A stretch of DNA of 64,000 nucleotides, taken from NCBI GenBank assembly GCA_947652115.1, contig OX393569.1:20834934-20898933 (forward strand). The letters are read 5' to 3'. This DNA is from Blastomussa wellsi (lineage: Eukaryota; Cnidaria; Anthozoa; Scleractinia; Plerogyridae). The notes below the pieces were generated by a model. It did not search any database. It was not told the DNA's origin and saw nothing but the letters and a program-made list of their open reading frames with translations. Both the position numbers and the translations under genes were made by a program. Within the stretch, counting starts at the first letter, position 1. Each line of letters begins with the position of its first letter. This document shows positions 51,294-64,000 of this stretch, one piece after another.

Positions 51294-54292
51294 AAAGTGT
51301 TTAAATTTTGTCAGCTCAGTTCTCGTGCTGTGTTCGCATGCTCGCAAATGCCGGTCTCTGGTGATCACAGCCGACATACAGTTTTTTTCAATTTCAAATG
51401 CTTCAAATGAACTGTTGGCATCATGATGGTTTTAATTGACAACAAACAGCGGAAATCTGTAATTTAAACTACATGTGATTGAATTTTTTAATTAATAAAT
51501 GAACAGTTATAAAAACACATAGGGAAGAGCTGTCGAAAAAGTTTTCAACCGAAGAAAATGTTCAAGCCATTTATTTATATAGTGCTTGTTGAAATCCAAT
51601 TTCCTAGCTAGACTATGAAGTCGTACTGTGGGAACCAGAGGTTTCCTCGCGGGCGCTGGGAATACTTCGTTTCGGTAGCCGCGCCGCTGGAGTGTACTGT
51701 AACCGGAAGCCACATTATTCATCATAATTTTGTTTCTGGCCAGTCGCAACTTGCAATCGGCATGTTTCGCAATGCTGCTTCATGTAGTTTTAACGGCACA
51801 CAAAAACACCAAGCTCAAGAGAGTCAGTATATTAGCAACGATTAAAATGATCACAGAAGTATAGATCACCATAGAATAAACTGGATATGTTTCAATTTCA
51901 GTGTGTAAACGGACTGATTAATCTCGTATTGGTGCTGAAAAAATTTATTGCTGTACCCGGCCAACCGAATGAGCTGTCTATCCTGTCTGTCATCATTTAT
52001 CATGAGCACTTCTGAAATCTAAAAGACACCAAGTTTTTAATTTCATGTTGAAAGCACTACATTACAAGAACTCATATTTTTATGGCATTTCCTTTTGCAC
52101 TCATGTTTCGTACTATTTTTATAACGTCTAACAAAAATCTAAGATGTCAACAGAAAAGCACAGTGCCCATTTTTTGCGACAACAAAGAATTGCTTGCGCA
52201 ACATCGACCAAATGTGATTTTCGTTTTTTATGCTTTCGCAGTTTCGCTCTAATGAGTTTCTGACGTAAAACATCCAAGATGGCCAATGAAAGATGATATC
52301 CCCGGGATATGGGATTTATATACACAGACGATGTGATTCAGGCTCATTTATTACTGAGCATCTGTAAGCAACTGGATGTCGTTGCACAATTTTTTTTCTT
52401 CTGATGAAGGATTTGCCAATCTAAAGTGTAGCTAAAGGTGTAGGATTTGTCATTCGCGTGCAACGAGATCGGGTAAGTCACAATATATATTTCCATTAAA
52501 ATGTCATTACTCAAATAGATCAAAAATTCAATATCGCCAATTGTCTTGAGTCACAGAAATGAAATATTTATTACACAGATCTGAGCACTAGGATTTTTTT
52601 TACTAAAGGTAAGAAAACACTGGAGATCAAAAGTATCAGTGATTCATAGCGGAGACAATTGTTTAGAATGTTTGAATTTGGATGTCAATCGTGATCAATG
52701 CTGAAGTGACCGAGGCAAGAGCTTTTCTTGAAGAAAATTATATGCAAATTGTTTCGCAAGCAAACCGGTCTACTTCCAGCGCAGTACCAGCGAGGCAGGA
52801 AGAGTCAAGATCAATAATTCTACGCAACTGGTTTTTTCAACATGAACGTTTTGTTCTAAAGTTATAAAGCTTCTTCGTGAAGTCCAGGTTTGTACAAAGT
52901 TTGTATGTTCTCATTTCCAGATTTTCTCGCCGCTACCCTGTTTGCAAGAGGTTTTTGTCTTTCTTATAAAGCGACGAAAGCCGTTGCCGCGGCAGTTCCT
53001 CGGTCGTCGCTTCGCGATTCACATTCACGACTTCGCGACTCTTTGACTGAGAAATCTAAAAAGAGAAAACCTCTGGAAGCAGGGCATCTCACGGTTGGAT
53101 CGAACCTGAATAACTAGAAACTAATTTCTGTTCACGAATCTTCAAGATCTTTGATTACTCCGCAGGATGTTTCGACTAGTTTCCTGATAAGAATGATTTC
53201 GCTCAGTAGGGGCCTCATTCAGTTCAATGGTTATTTTTCTTTTTATTTTATTTTTAACCCCGAATGTGTGGTCTCAATTTACTTTATTACAGCGGTTCGA
53301 CAGTTCTAATATACACAGCACCAGATCGAGGAAAAGAAAACTTCTTGATTCGTGGTTAAAACCACAGCATTTATTTTCGTGATAAGAGCAGAACGCTGCG
53401 CTCAAACAGGTCTCAACCAAAAAGTAGAAACTACCTTTAAAATGCAAGATTGCGATTATCGCTGTGTTTGTTTTGTTTTTCTGTCTTCCCCAATGTTCTC
53501 TTCCGTGCACTTCAATTCGAACCGAGAAGATTTATTTTATTTTTTATTTATTTTTGAGTCTTCAACTCTTGAATTCCTAACTAGCAGAATTAAATTTTTA
53601 AACCTGGGTATTACTGTTAAAACTGAAGAAGCTAATAATCTTTTGCAATATCCGTCTGCATATTTAAAGTACATAAAAATTCTACCATTCAAATTTTGTT
53701 TGCATCTTGAGCTCGGTAGATGTACGTGCGCCTTATCAAGCCTTGGTTTGCTATTGGTCAGTTTCGTGGGGGTGACTGGGGGTGTGTCAGGGGGCAGATA
53801 TTGTTTTTACCGCGCGTGCCGCGTGAGGGCACTCGCGCTTCATTCTGGCCACTGACGCAAGCGAGATCGTGTGGAAAAATGTACTGCAAATGCAAATGAC
53901 AACAAAATTGGCCTTTTATTTAATTTTGGAGACATAGCTGTCATGAAGCGACCTGTGCAAACAGGAGTTTTCAAATGCAGAAACGAGCTGTCAAAATGAA
54001 AAACAAGGAAATTGGTGGCGTGATCAGTTGTCCGACCGAAAGGAGCTTGGAAACTAAGTCCAAATCTAAACCCCACTGTCATTGGTCGATCGAAATCTTC
54101 CTATTAATATCGACCAATCAGAATTTGTTTACTAACGCACCTTTGACAAGCGCTTTTGCAAGTGAAATTACTGCCGCAGTTTCATCATCAAGCCCTTCTG
54201 TTCGCTTCAAGGAGAAGGGAGCGTTCATTCATTTCTTGTCCTTTCCTGCTTTAGAGAGACGATAAGGGATTTTCAAGCGTGAGGAAAGATCA

Positions 54293-57200
54293 ATGGCACT
54301 TCACTTGAAGGACGAGTGGGAGAATTTTGTGGTGGAACAGCTTCGGGGACCGTACATGAAAGAGTTTGGCCAGCTGAAAACGGACGGAGAGCGTTATAAG
54401 TTTTGCAAGTACATTTTGCGGTAAGACCTTTTTCTTTGTTGTTAAGCGTAATTCAATGTTTATTTGCAAGGTGTTGTAGTGGAAATTTGAAGAAATAGCT
54501 CAAGCTATCTGTGCCGTGTTTCCTAAACCCTGGATTGAGTTTATAATAAGGAAAACTCTTAACAACAAACAAAGCGAACACTCTGCTCGATCCAAGCAAA
54601 TATTTTGCAAGATGCACGAGAACTTTGAGTCACAAGGGCTTGCTACCTGTGCAAAGTAACCGTTTTCTCGTCGAAATCCTTCGATGTTTATATCACTTAT
54701 TTTTTATTTTCGTTATTTCAGCGGACCGCAGTATTCATATTTTAAAGAAATTTCAATTAAATTCGGAGAACAGTTTACCCTGGTTTACCTCATCACTGAA
54801 CCTCGGTATTGAAAGTCGTGTTTGTTCAACTGGGTTTATATTTTTAGGAAGAAATCTTGAACCAACACAAAATTTTAGGTGGAAAGTTAGAATATTCTAA
54901 AAGTTCTGCCTTTTCAGAGTTTTCCTATTGCTACCGAACGGTCAGTTTCCTGCCCTGGTCTTGCTTTATCAAGAAAAAATTAGTACTGTACGCTCCTCGT
55001 CTATAAAATATGTATGAACGCTGGCCGATGCTGTCAAGTTTGAGCTCTTCTGTTTATAGTGAGCTGTGATAGTTCGCGCCTTTATTTGTATCATTAACCT
55101 TTAAGATAACAAATTTCTTCGGCCGAATTTTTTTTGCATCTTTTTTTCAGGTGCATTTTTCTATTTGTAGAGCCTGTCAGGCTTAGCTTGAGTGATCAGT
55201 TTCAGCATCGCACGTGCCACATTACACGGAAAGCACGTTTGCAATGACAAATATCGAAGAACCTGTCTATCATTTTTCTGTTTATTTATTATGCATTTTA
55301 AACTTTCCAATGCAGATAACCACTTACAATCAGGATTTTGACTTGCTGAGAGGCTTTGCTATGTATTTATTCAAATAGCTGAGATCTTTCAGCTGAGACA
55401 TACTTAGATAGTCACGCGAAGAGTGAAATTGAATCCATGGAAAAATGGAATGGGCACGGCCGCCCTTATGACAAGGGCTATATGAGTTTTCTGGCACTGT
55501 ATCCTTATCCCAGGCCCCAAAAAGGATATTTTCCTTTCACTCAATAACTAAACATCTCCTATTGCAGGACTGCATCTTTGATTCTTCATCAACATTTCTG
55601 CCTCAATTTTTAAAAAAAATATATAAAACTTTTCTTTAGTTTAATTTATAGCTATGTAATGTAGGCCTTCGCTGAAAAATTTTGCCAAATCCTTGTTTTG
55701 AGAAAGCATGACAATAAAAATACTCAGTGCAAGCAAACACGACATATGGCTTAAAGGAGGCAGAAAGTGTGAAATTAAATTATGGATGCTAATCTCTCCA
55801 TGGGTCATTATTGTTATTTCTGGCTTGCAGGCTATGTCACCCATCTTAATCAACTGAAAATTAAGGCAAATCTGCCAACCTTGTTTCTTAAAAGCTAATA
55901 CTACAAAAGCCTGTGTATTTTGTTAGGTTTTATTAAAAGTAATTTTCATTGGTTCCTTTTGTCTAATTTGTATTCCCTTATTCAAATGCAGAGCTTTTCA
56001 GATCACAAGATTAAATTTTCTCTTGTGACATGGACCTAACACAAAAAAATGCCATAAGTGATAGCCCTTCAACTTCAAATTATACCCTTTTCTCTCTTAT
56101 ATTTTTTCTCAAATTATCCTAAACTTTCAATTTACATTTCAGAATTCAAACTTTATTGATCAGCTGGTTAGAAAGCAAAACAATGTTGCCTTTTTGGTTA
56201 CACTTTGCACACATCACATGCCACTGTAAACAACACAGTTGATGTTGAAAATGGTATTCATGTGTTACCACATGCACACTGTTTCTGTTATTTTATTCTA
56301 AAACTAGTAATAACCAAAGGTTAGGTGGTGCAGGGGTGTTCAGCCTTATCATTTGAATGATAATTTATCTTGGTTACTTAGAAGCGATGACAAACTTCAC
56401 AAGTAGTGACCCACTTGGCTGCTAACGTGTGAGCATGACAGCATGGCTGGCGATAAATCGTAACATGAAAGTCGTAAATATGTGCAGTCATGAAAAGAGA
56501 GGAATTAAATGTTTGTTTCTTTACAGCTTGGTGAACATTTATTACGATCAAACAGATCAAATAAAAGTTTCACAGGGGATGGAAATTTATTTGCAAGGAA
56601 TGTGTTATCTTTTGGGCCACATTCAACGGAATTCTTGTTTGTAAACTGCTTAAACCCTGGGTTTGTCAGTTCTTTTTTATGCTCTTGCTACATGTTTGAG
56701 TTCAAGGATGAACAGATTGGACGAACAACACTCTCGCTACTCGCTTGGGATGAAATGAGGCCGGAAAATGACAGCTAACAGATTGCAATCCAATGTTGCT
56801 GTGCATGATTTTCACATGATCCAAGATCCAAATCCATGTGATCAGATTGCGTTTCATAACCCACTGCTCATGAGAACAGCTTTGCAAATCCGTTTTCGGA
56901 TTTCTTAAAGAACACAAAAATACCAAATACCTTGGAGAAGGATTTCAATGAGGGAAAATCTGATTTTTTTGGTTGAGAAATCAAAATTGAGATTTCAAAG
57001 TCCAAATGTGGATTAATTAGTAGGAGTAGTAGAAGTAAGCTATTTGTTTTCTTTTTGATATTTTCAGGAACAATACAGTAGCCCAAGAAATTGTTGAACA
57101 AATTCAAAAACTTCTAAACACCAGGAATCAACAAAAAGCAAAGTCTGCAGGAAATGGCCAGGAATATGTATCTGTGGGAGAAGAGCATTTGAGACGAAGG

Positions 57201-60200
57201 GATTTCAAAAAAGCTGTGATCTGCTTCTCATTGGTAATAATTGAATGCTTTCAAATTTCACTACATCTTTATGTAATAAGTTGTTGCAAATGGTAATGTG
57301 CATATTCGAAACTTGTTTTTATAAGTGTTACTACCCTATTTACTCGTGTATAAGTCGACCTTTCACGACCTAAAAGTCAGTCCAAAAAATCGCCCTCGAC
57401 TTATACACGAGTCAAAAACTAAGACCCAAGCACCGGTAAAATAAATTCTACACAATCAGCATAACAATTGTCTTTATAATTATGTAAAAGATCTTATAAA
57501 CAATGACACCAAAACGCGAAGTCCTTCACTTAGCGGGCTGCATCTAAATTAGCAGTTCAAGTTGAAATGCTTTAAAATTTATCTTCTTAATGTTGACCTG
57601 AGTGTTGAAGATACTCCCTGGCACAATTTCGGAATAAAGAACCGTCATTTCCTGCGAAATAAAGCCGTGAATCTTCTCAGAAAAAAACATCTTTCTCGCT
57701 TCGAACTCCCTGCTTATTAACCTGGCATGATGAAAGCACGCGCAGTCATCAGTTGCCAATACTCGACCGATTTTGTAGCTTGGTTACCAAGTTTTCCAGA
57801 CAAGCATGGCACTTGTTCTCAAAGATTCTTGAACTTCTTTGGTGTTTTGTCTTTCTGCTAGAGCTGCTTTTCATCTTCCAAAGTTAGAAAGGTTTGTCTG
57901 GAATTAGTGAGTTTGATTTTGTAAGCCTGTTTCAAAAATTATGGACAAAAAGCCCACCTGTACATGTGTTGTTAAAACGATTGTGGACACGCAAGAAAAT
58001 TAAATGAAATAATGAAAATAACTTGCTGTGATTGTTTCATATATCCATAGATAATTCTAAGAAATACAGTATGTTTTCCAATAAAATCTGTACCTATAAA
58101 TGAAGAAAACTTAGTTTTTGGCCCCAAAATTGGGGGGTCGACTTATACACGAGGTCGACTAATACACGAGTAAATACGGTAACAATGACAGGTTATTTTC
58201 TTGTTATATAAAAATAATATTGACATCTTGCTAATAATAATTAAAAGTTAAATTGTTAATATTAATTTCTCAGGCCATCCAGCAAGCACTCTTGTCCAAC
58301 TCTGAAAACCAAAATCCAGTTTCCATCCACCAAGGTGACATTTGTGACTTGCCATTGCCAGACAGTGCTGACAACTACAGTAGGTCTGATGGCCAGCTTA
58401 GTCTTGCCGCTTTGTATACCAGAAGGGCAGAGGTCCTGTTCCAGGCACAAGAATACAAGGTGTGACTCATGAACACCACGGCCAGTGACTTCCAGTAGGG
58501 GTTAAGGAGTGAAACTTAAATATGGGATAGCAGGGTTGTCAAAATAAGCTGGCAACCGGCGCATTTCACCGGCTATAATTTCTGAATACTGCGCCGGCTA
58601 CTCCGAATGTTAGTAGGTCAGTTTCGAGTGTGGTATTGGAGGAATAAAATGGAAATAGCCGCCTACTTTTTGGATGGAACCTGCTACTCAAACACCTAAT
58701 GACAACCCTGGGATAGGGTCATGATCTTCATTAATTAGCCACGTTCTAAATGAGCAGAGGACAGGGTGCAAATGTCCAAAATTAATTAGGTTCAATTGGG
58801 TTGAAGAGTGAATCCTATCATCCAAGCCTTTGTAATATTGTGAAATTTGAGCGTGATTGGAGAAAAGTGAAGTCAATGGTTGGTCTTAAAAACATCCCTC
58901 AAACAAGAGAGTTCAATATGGATTGGAGGGGACACCTGTCCCTCCAACCATACAAAGCTTTCTTAAATATAAGATTTTTTCAAAAGTGTACTATGTCATT
59001 ATGTTTAACCTAATAGCACTCAAATTTGGTGAATCTACTAATTATTGAATGCCCTTTCCGGCGATGGCCATAATTTTTTTATTCATATTGGTTTTAAACA
59101 TTCATTCCCAGTCCCTGCTTTTAGAACATGGCTAATTTCTGATGATAAGAATGTTCATTATTGTCGGTGGCATTGGCTGATTGGCAATATTTTTGTGGTG
59201 TTGTAATCCTTTTTTATGTCTTCTTTTGTTTAGACATGTCTCAATGATATCCAAGAGGCAGCAATACTGCAGTGCCCTCAAGCACTTAGTGGCAAACTTG
59301 CCAGTCTTCAAACGGCTTGTCAGAAAAAGCTTTCAACATCCAGTCAACACATAAATCTTGGTAAAATTAATGTTCATACTTGAATATCACATTGCATCCT
59401 TGAGGTGATGTTGATTTTTGGGATGGAGTCATGCACGTTTTGTATTGAGTACAGTTTTATGTTGTGATGAAGGTGGTGATGCATCAAAGGCTATACCGAC
59501 AGTTACAGGAGGACCACACAGCAAAATAGCCAATGGATCTAGATTAATTGAAATCAACTGCACTGCTAGCCAGGGCCGATTTCTTAAGGTTGGTTTTGAC
59601 AATAAAATATTGCAAATTACTTCTAAGTAATAAAGCCATCATAAAAGATGTTGGTTCTTCACAGTCAAAAAATAGTGATCAATAACATTTTTTACTTAAG
59701 TGTAGTCTCTTTCGGAATTGACAAATCTTGTTCAATTTGCCATAAATCCCATATGGCTAATATTTGTTAATGGAGTGCTACTTCGTTCTTGTGATTACAT
59801 TCTGACTTTGAGACCTCTTTGTTTCTCATACAATCTATCTATAAGATGTCTATTTCTACTCTTTCATCATATGTCCCATATTCTAAGTTAACAAGTTCTA
59901 AATGAAATTTTTTTGATTGCCTGCAGGCTTCAGATGACATTCGTGCTGGCGACAACCTTATATCTGAACCACCCTATGCTGCAGTCCTTCTACAAGAAAA
60001 TGCTCTCTCTCATTGCGACTGTTGTTTCCAAACTTTGATAGCACCTTTTCCGTAAGTAGGCATAACATTTGTGATATAAAAGAAGTTCCAATTTAAGTCA
60101 TCAGAGATTACAGTTGACTGGCCAATTATACAAGAAAGAAATTCCAACAAGCTCAGATCAGTTAGCATGGAGATTTCATTTTGATTATAAACCAGTGTAA

Positions 60201-63200
60201 AAACCGATCAGTGTTCATGGTTTATGCAATTTTTCATGAGCTTGTCATTTTTGCTCCAAGTTCTGGGTGGTTTATTTGTTGTAGGCATTTTAGAACTGAT
60301 GTGTAAAATATTTCTGATTCCTTGACAGATGTCATCACTGCCGTGAAGTCCAGTATTGTTCTCAGCTGTGCCGGGACAGAGCCTGGTCGCAGTACCACAG
60401 AGTAGAATGCAGCCTTAGTCCACTTTTAAAAATGGTAGGTATCGCTTCTTTGTTTGCAAAGACATCATCATCATCTACACTGTAATAGCATGAATCAGCA
60501 ATATTTTGATGTTTTGCCAAACTTTCCCGTTTTGCAGCTGGATACATTTTTCCAGTTGTCGTTAAGAATCCTTTTGGTAACTGGAACTGAGAATATCCTT
60601 GGTAAGTAAAGGCTTTTAACAGGGTTGACATACCAATAATATTGTGCAACTTAGTGCATGGGAGTATGTAAGGATAGAACAATTGCAACCTCCCAAATGA
60701 GTCATCACATGATCTGGATTGGTTGGTCTATTAAATGTTTCAAGATCACAGCATTAATTCTGATTGTTTCTTTCCCTGTTTGAAAACATTTTCTTTTCAG
60801 AATTTTTAAGAACATCATCTTCGAACAAGAATGTTGAAAGTACAGATCTTAGTAGAGTGTCTGGTTGTGGCCCAGAGGGAGAATACTTAGGTTGGTCACT
60901 GTTAAAATAATGTTCACATATTCTTTGATATAGTAATATTTTAAATGTGTGACATGGTTCAAGGTGAGGCACACTGCTTGACACTGCTTCATGTTTGTCA
61001 CACAATATGCCTTTTCATTGACAGGTGATTATGGTTCAGTGTTTTCTCTGGTGACCAACACAGAATTACAACCAGTGAAGACCTTGATGTCCCATGCACT
61101 GGTATGTTGGTATATTTGTCCAGAAAATATCCATACTCCCTCGCAGATGGCTGTTTGGTTTAAACCCCTCCTCTTTTCACTGGAAACTATCTTTCAGGTT
61201 CACACTTAAAAACTTTTTGTCTTTAAGACCCCCACCTGCCCTGGTATTTCCAGTGATCCTTTATGGGGGGAGGGGGTGGGGTTATAGATGTTTTCTGGAA
61301 CCACACAATATAGGTATCAATTGTCTTCTACAGCATTGTACAACTTAAGCTATACTGAAACAAATCTGTGTAATTCTTTTTTTAGAATTGTGCATTACTA
61401 GCAGAGTTCCTTGAAGGTGTGATAGCTAGAGAAGAGGATTTAAATCAAAAACCAGTGAACTGCGAGAATTGCACAAAGAACAGGCTCTCTCAGCCACATG
61501 AACTGCAACATCAACAACTTGAACAATACTACAACATTCAAAATTTTCAAAATCTTTTCCCAAATGATACTTGCACAAGCTCCCTAACAGGGGATGTGGT
61601 AGGATGTCTACTGTTTCACCACTCTCAACAAATGGCATGTAATGTTCATGCCATAACTGCTATTGTGTCTACAAGTGACGATAAGGCAGACCTGAAGACA
61701 CATCCATCCAAGGAACACGTTGTGTCAAGAGAACAGAAGAGGATAGCCACTGCTGTTTATCCAACAGCATCTTTGTTGAATCATGCCTGTGATCCTGATG
61801 TCATCGTTAGGTGAGTGCACAGAAGAAGACTCAGGAGATTTAGTGAAGGATTGGTACGCTTTTGCTATCTTGCTATCTTTTGGCCTAAAGAGGTGAATGA
61901 GGCTTCCTAACAAGCTAACTTTTTCTGATAAAAGGTACATTGTTCCAGTGTGGAACTGGTTTTAAAGTATTCTTTTTTTAATTTTAGTTTTGTTGATGGC
62001 CATCTTGTGGTGAGAGCAACTCATAACATTGCCAAAGGCTCAGAGATATCTCACTGCTATGGTACGGAAAGCTAACATTATGTAAATTGTTTAGAAAATG
62101 TTTTTACGTAATACCGGTAGTTTCATGATAACCATCACGAATATACCACCCTCTACACTACATCATGTCGGACCTGTAGTACTCAGAGTAGCTGTAGTAC
62201 CCGTAGTACTCCTAGTACCTGTAGAATTTGCAGTACCTGTGGTACTCGTATTACCTTTTTTTACTCTTCTTAACATTAATAAAACAGTTTGGAATACAGT
62301 AAAAACCCACGTATAAGAACTCAGAATTTAAAAATCTGTTAGGGTTTATATAAGAGCCTGTTAAGCCTAATTTCCTGGCAAGTACCATTTACATAAGAAG
62401 GCTAACTTGAAAAAAATCTATAAGCAGGTTTCTACTGTATTGCGTCTCTGGTTTTCTGTTAGTTACTGACTCCAATACCTGAAATTTAAATTGCATTTTT
62501 TCTTGTCATTTAAATTTTTTTCTGCTGTTAATACGGAGAGTAGTAACAAATTTGATGTTGGCTGTCATTTGAACTAATAACAAGGAAGAATTAGTAGGCT
62601 GAATTATTTCACATACTTTGTCACTTAGGCCTACTTTGTTTGAAATCTGCGTGAATTTACAAGCTGTTATTTACTGTTGTTTCTCCTACTCCGTTACAGG
62701 TCCTCATGTTAGTCGCATGGGTCGCGAAGATCGTCAAAAGCTTCTGTATAAACAGTACTTCTTTACTTGTCAGTGTACTGCATGCAAGAGGTAACCAGCT
62801 TTCACATAACTTCATTCACTTATATTTAGCTGTTATTGCTTCAGTTAACCTTCTGTCTGGGCAGTGACTGTAAAAAACAGCTTTCTCGATGAAAGGCTTT
62901 GCTTAGGGTATAAATTAGCGATAGAGATGCCATGTCTTTTTATTAAAGTTTTTACCTTTTTTATCAATCGTCATTATCTTCATTGTCATCACAATCATCA
63001 TCATCATCTTGTTATTGTTGCTGTGGTTTAACAATTATCCCATGAGCGTGCATTGAACCTGAGAATGGAGATGTTAGACTGACAGCCAACATGGCACATA
63101 GAACCAAGTTGGCTACAACTATCTCATGTCCAACAAGCGTGAGTCGAATAATTTGTTGGATTAACAACACCCAAAGAATTGCATTATTTCAGCTCCCTGG

Positions 63201-64000
63201 CTGTTCTTGCCGACTCTTATACCTATCACATGAATAAACCAATCAAAATGCAGGGATGGAAATATAGCATGGCTAGATAACGCATATAACTTAAGTTGAT
63301 GATATCCTTTATTTGCGTCACCTGTCTGGCCATTGATATTGTGTGCAGAGGGGTTAGACACATTGAAGCTGATTTTTGGTTTGTTTTCTCTCAAAGTGAT
63401 GAAGAAATGGAGAACAAGAGGCTGTGCTTCTCTGCCTTTGCATGCCCTAAGTGCAAGCACGCCATGAAACTGTCCTCTGTTAGCGACGGAATCACAGGAA
63501 CGTGTCAGAATCGCGATTGTAACTTGGAGAAGAACATGCTTGAGGAGTGCAGACTGGCACGCGAGGCAGAGCTGTTGTTCGTCAAGGGAATCCGGCTGTT
63601 AGAAAGAGTCGGAGTTAAGGAGGCTCTTGATGTGTTCCATGAATGCTTGCGGCGCAGGAAAATTCTGCTTCATGCATATAACAAAGACTTGGCAGAAACA
63701 CATGATGCCATTGCAAGGTAATTTACTGACCGGCATAGTAAAAGTGGGTTAATTTGTGATCGTGCTGAGTTGGTGTCCAGCCATAATATCATTAATAATG
63801 TTTTATGGCAAGTTGTTATTTCACTGCAGTATATTTTGGGCATGATCAAATGATCTCTGTGAAACACACTGTTATTAACAACCTCTTAAATACAAACATT
63901 AACTTGACTAGGTTTTAGTGCCCCGGTGGTGCCGAGACTTATAGTGAGTGGGATGGTATTTCCACTGCAGACTTGCTTGCTATCGAAATTTACGAGGGGG
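54293..64000 (+). CDS. SMYD4: SET and MYND domain protein SMYD4 (5' part, continues past window)
   Basis: SMYD4 is a TPR-SET-MYND protein implicated in heart and muscle development in other animals; its substrates are poorly known. Exons: 54293-54420, 57068-57233, 58274-58459, 59234-59360, 59473-59588, 59927-60051, 60329-60434, 60538-60601, 60801-60890, 61025-61101, 61386-61810, 61988-62061, 62700-62790, 63397-63717, and 63971 onward. Residues 1-200 include TPR-like helices (YVSVGEEHLRRRDFKKAVICFSL, LYTRRAEVLFQAQEYKTCLNDI). The SET N-part begins RFLKASDDIRAGDNLISEPPYAAVL. The MYND zinc ligands are Cys271, 274, 284, 287, 293, 297, His306, Cys310. SET C-parts are LLNHACDPDV (about 525-534) and SHCYGPH, followed by post-SET cysteines FTCQCTACKR and FACPKCKHAM. 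In NHxCxPN the last Asn is Asp here. Confidence 0.93.
57333..58180. mobile_element. 848-bp TIR element in a SMYD4 intron
   Basis: The left end ACCCTATTTACTCGTGTATAAG matches the inverse of the right end (ACCGTATTTACTCGTGTATTAG), continuing into GTCGACC. Subterminal CTCGACTTATACACGAG repeats are present at both ends. The longest internal frame (57544-57759, minus) has no recognisable transposase motif, so it is non-autonomous or decayed. Confidence 0.8.
61145..61312. repeat. Dispersed repeat, second copy (see 21835-22035)
   Basis: CCCCCACCTGCCCTGGTATTTCCAGTG, a G-rich run and CCACACAATATAG parallel the copy at 21835-22035. It lies in a SMYD4 intron. Confidence 0.45.
62175..62255. repeat. GTAGTACY tandem repeat in a SMYD4 intron
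   Basis: Repeated CTGTAGTACTC, CCGTAGTACTC and CTGTGGTACTC units of about 9-18 bp. Confidence 0.7.
62297..62437. mobile_element. Tc1/mariner-like MITE with TA target duplication
   Basis: Ends CAGTAAAAACCCACGTATA and TATAAGCAGGTTTCTACTG form an imperfect inverted repeat and are flanked by TA on both sides (62295-62296, 62438-62439), the signature of Tc1/mariner insertion. 141 bp, non-coding. Confidence 0.75.

Larger units (their letters stand above)
44398..54292. other. 9.9-kb region without a supportable gene
   Basis: I found no exon chain, known domain or RNA gene. It holds a family II MITE (44770-45007), CCTCGTTCCCAGGG fragments (48449-48496, 49203-49232) and small palindromes (48960-48996, 51205-51293). 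There is a possible TATA region at 52311 followed by short frames (52682-52867, 52920-53110) with splice-like borders but mutual stop codons. Regulatory or non-coding-RNA content cannot be excluded. Confidence 0.6.

Noticed and set aside
52682..53117. Two adjacent plus-strand frames with an acceptor between them and a KRRKPLPRQFLGRR string in another frame, considered as a neuropeptide precursor
   Set aside because: The first frame stops before the acceptor, there is no signal peptide, and only one peptide-like copy exists.
53352..53855. 167-aa plus-strand ORF
   Set aside because: Hydrophobic, low-information composition without domain, promoter or neighbour support; such frames are expected by chance in AT-rich DNA.

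Overview
This is a eukaryotic, intron-rich, AT-rich animal window with no bacterial features. Anciently conserved animal genes (IFT172, SETD6, SMYD4, AKR7-type aldo-keto reductase), a tandem cluster of secreted sea-anemone-like Kunitz proteins and many short inverted-repeat DNA transposons suggest an anthozoan cnidarian, most likely a stony coral. That taxon call is inference. Exon models were built by hand from reading frame, splice consensus and recalled family alignments. All complete models close in frame.

Layout: (1) 262-6431 (+): last 15 exons of IFT172. (2) 8135-13427 (+): three two-coding-exon Kunitz genes, two of them recent duplicates and one lacking a canonical disulfide. (3) 14827-20260 (-): SETD6, ten exons, with a large acidic insertion; it is head-to-head with (4) a small CCCH zinc-finger gene, 20595-21236 (+). 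(5) 23001-24176 (-) and 27822-31032 (+): two divergently placed paralogs of an unrecognised acidic protein family sharing a WMEERS module; the second carries an N-terminal CCPCC motif predicted to be lipidated. (6) 31584-36588 (-) and 37612-44397 (+): two AKR7-type reductases forming an inverted, head-to-head duplication. (7) 44398-54292: about 9.9 kb with no gene I can support. (8) 54293 to the window end (+): SMYD4, continuing past 64000.

Introns and spacers hold many small palindromic elements (families sharing CTCGTCCCCAGAG ends, TTTACACG ends, GGGCCC ends and others), two larger TIR elements (540 and 848 bp), SINE-like fragments and minisatellites. One element has a clear 6-bp target duplication, one a TA duplication, and one has its empty site preserved in a neighbouring duplicate.

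The genes do not form one pathway. IFT172 is ciliary, SETD6 and SMYD4 are SET-domain lysine methyltransferases, the AKR7 pair would detoxify aldehydes, and the Kunitz proteins are secreted. The most novel material is the WMEERS paralog pair and the Kunitz protein that has lost its Cys14-Cys38 disulfide.
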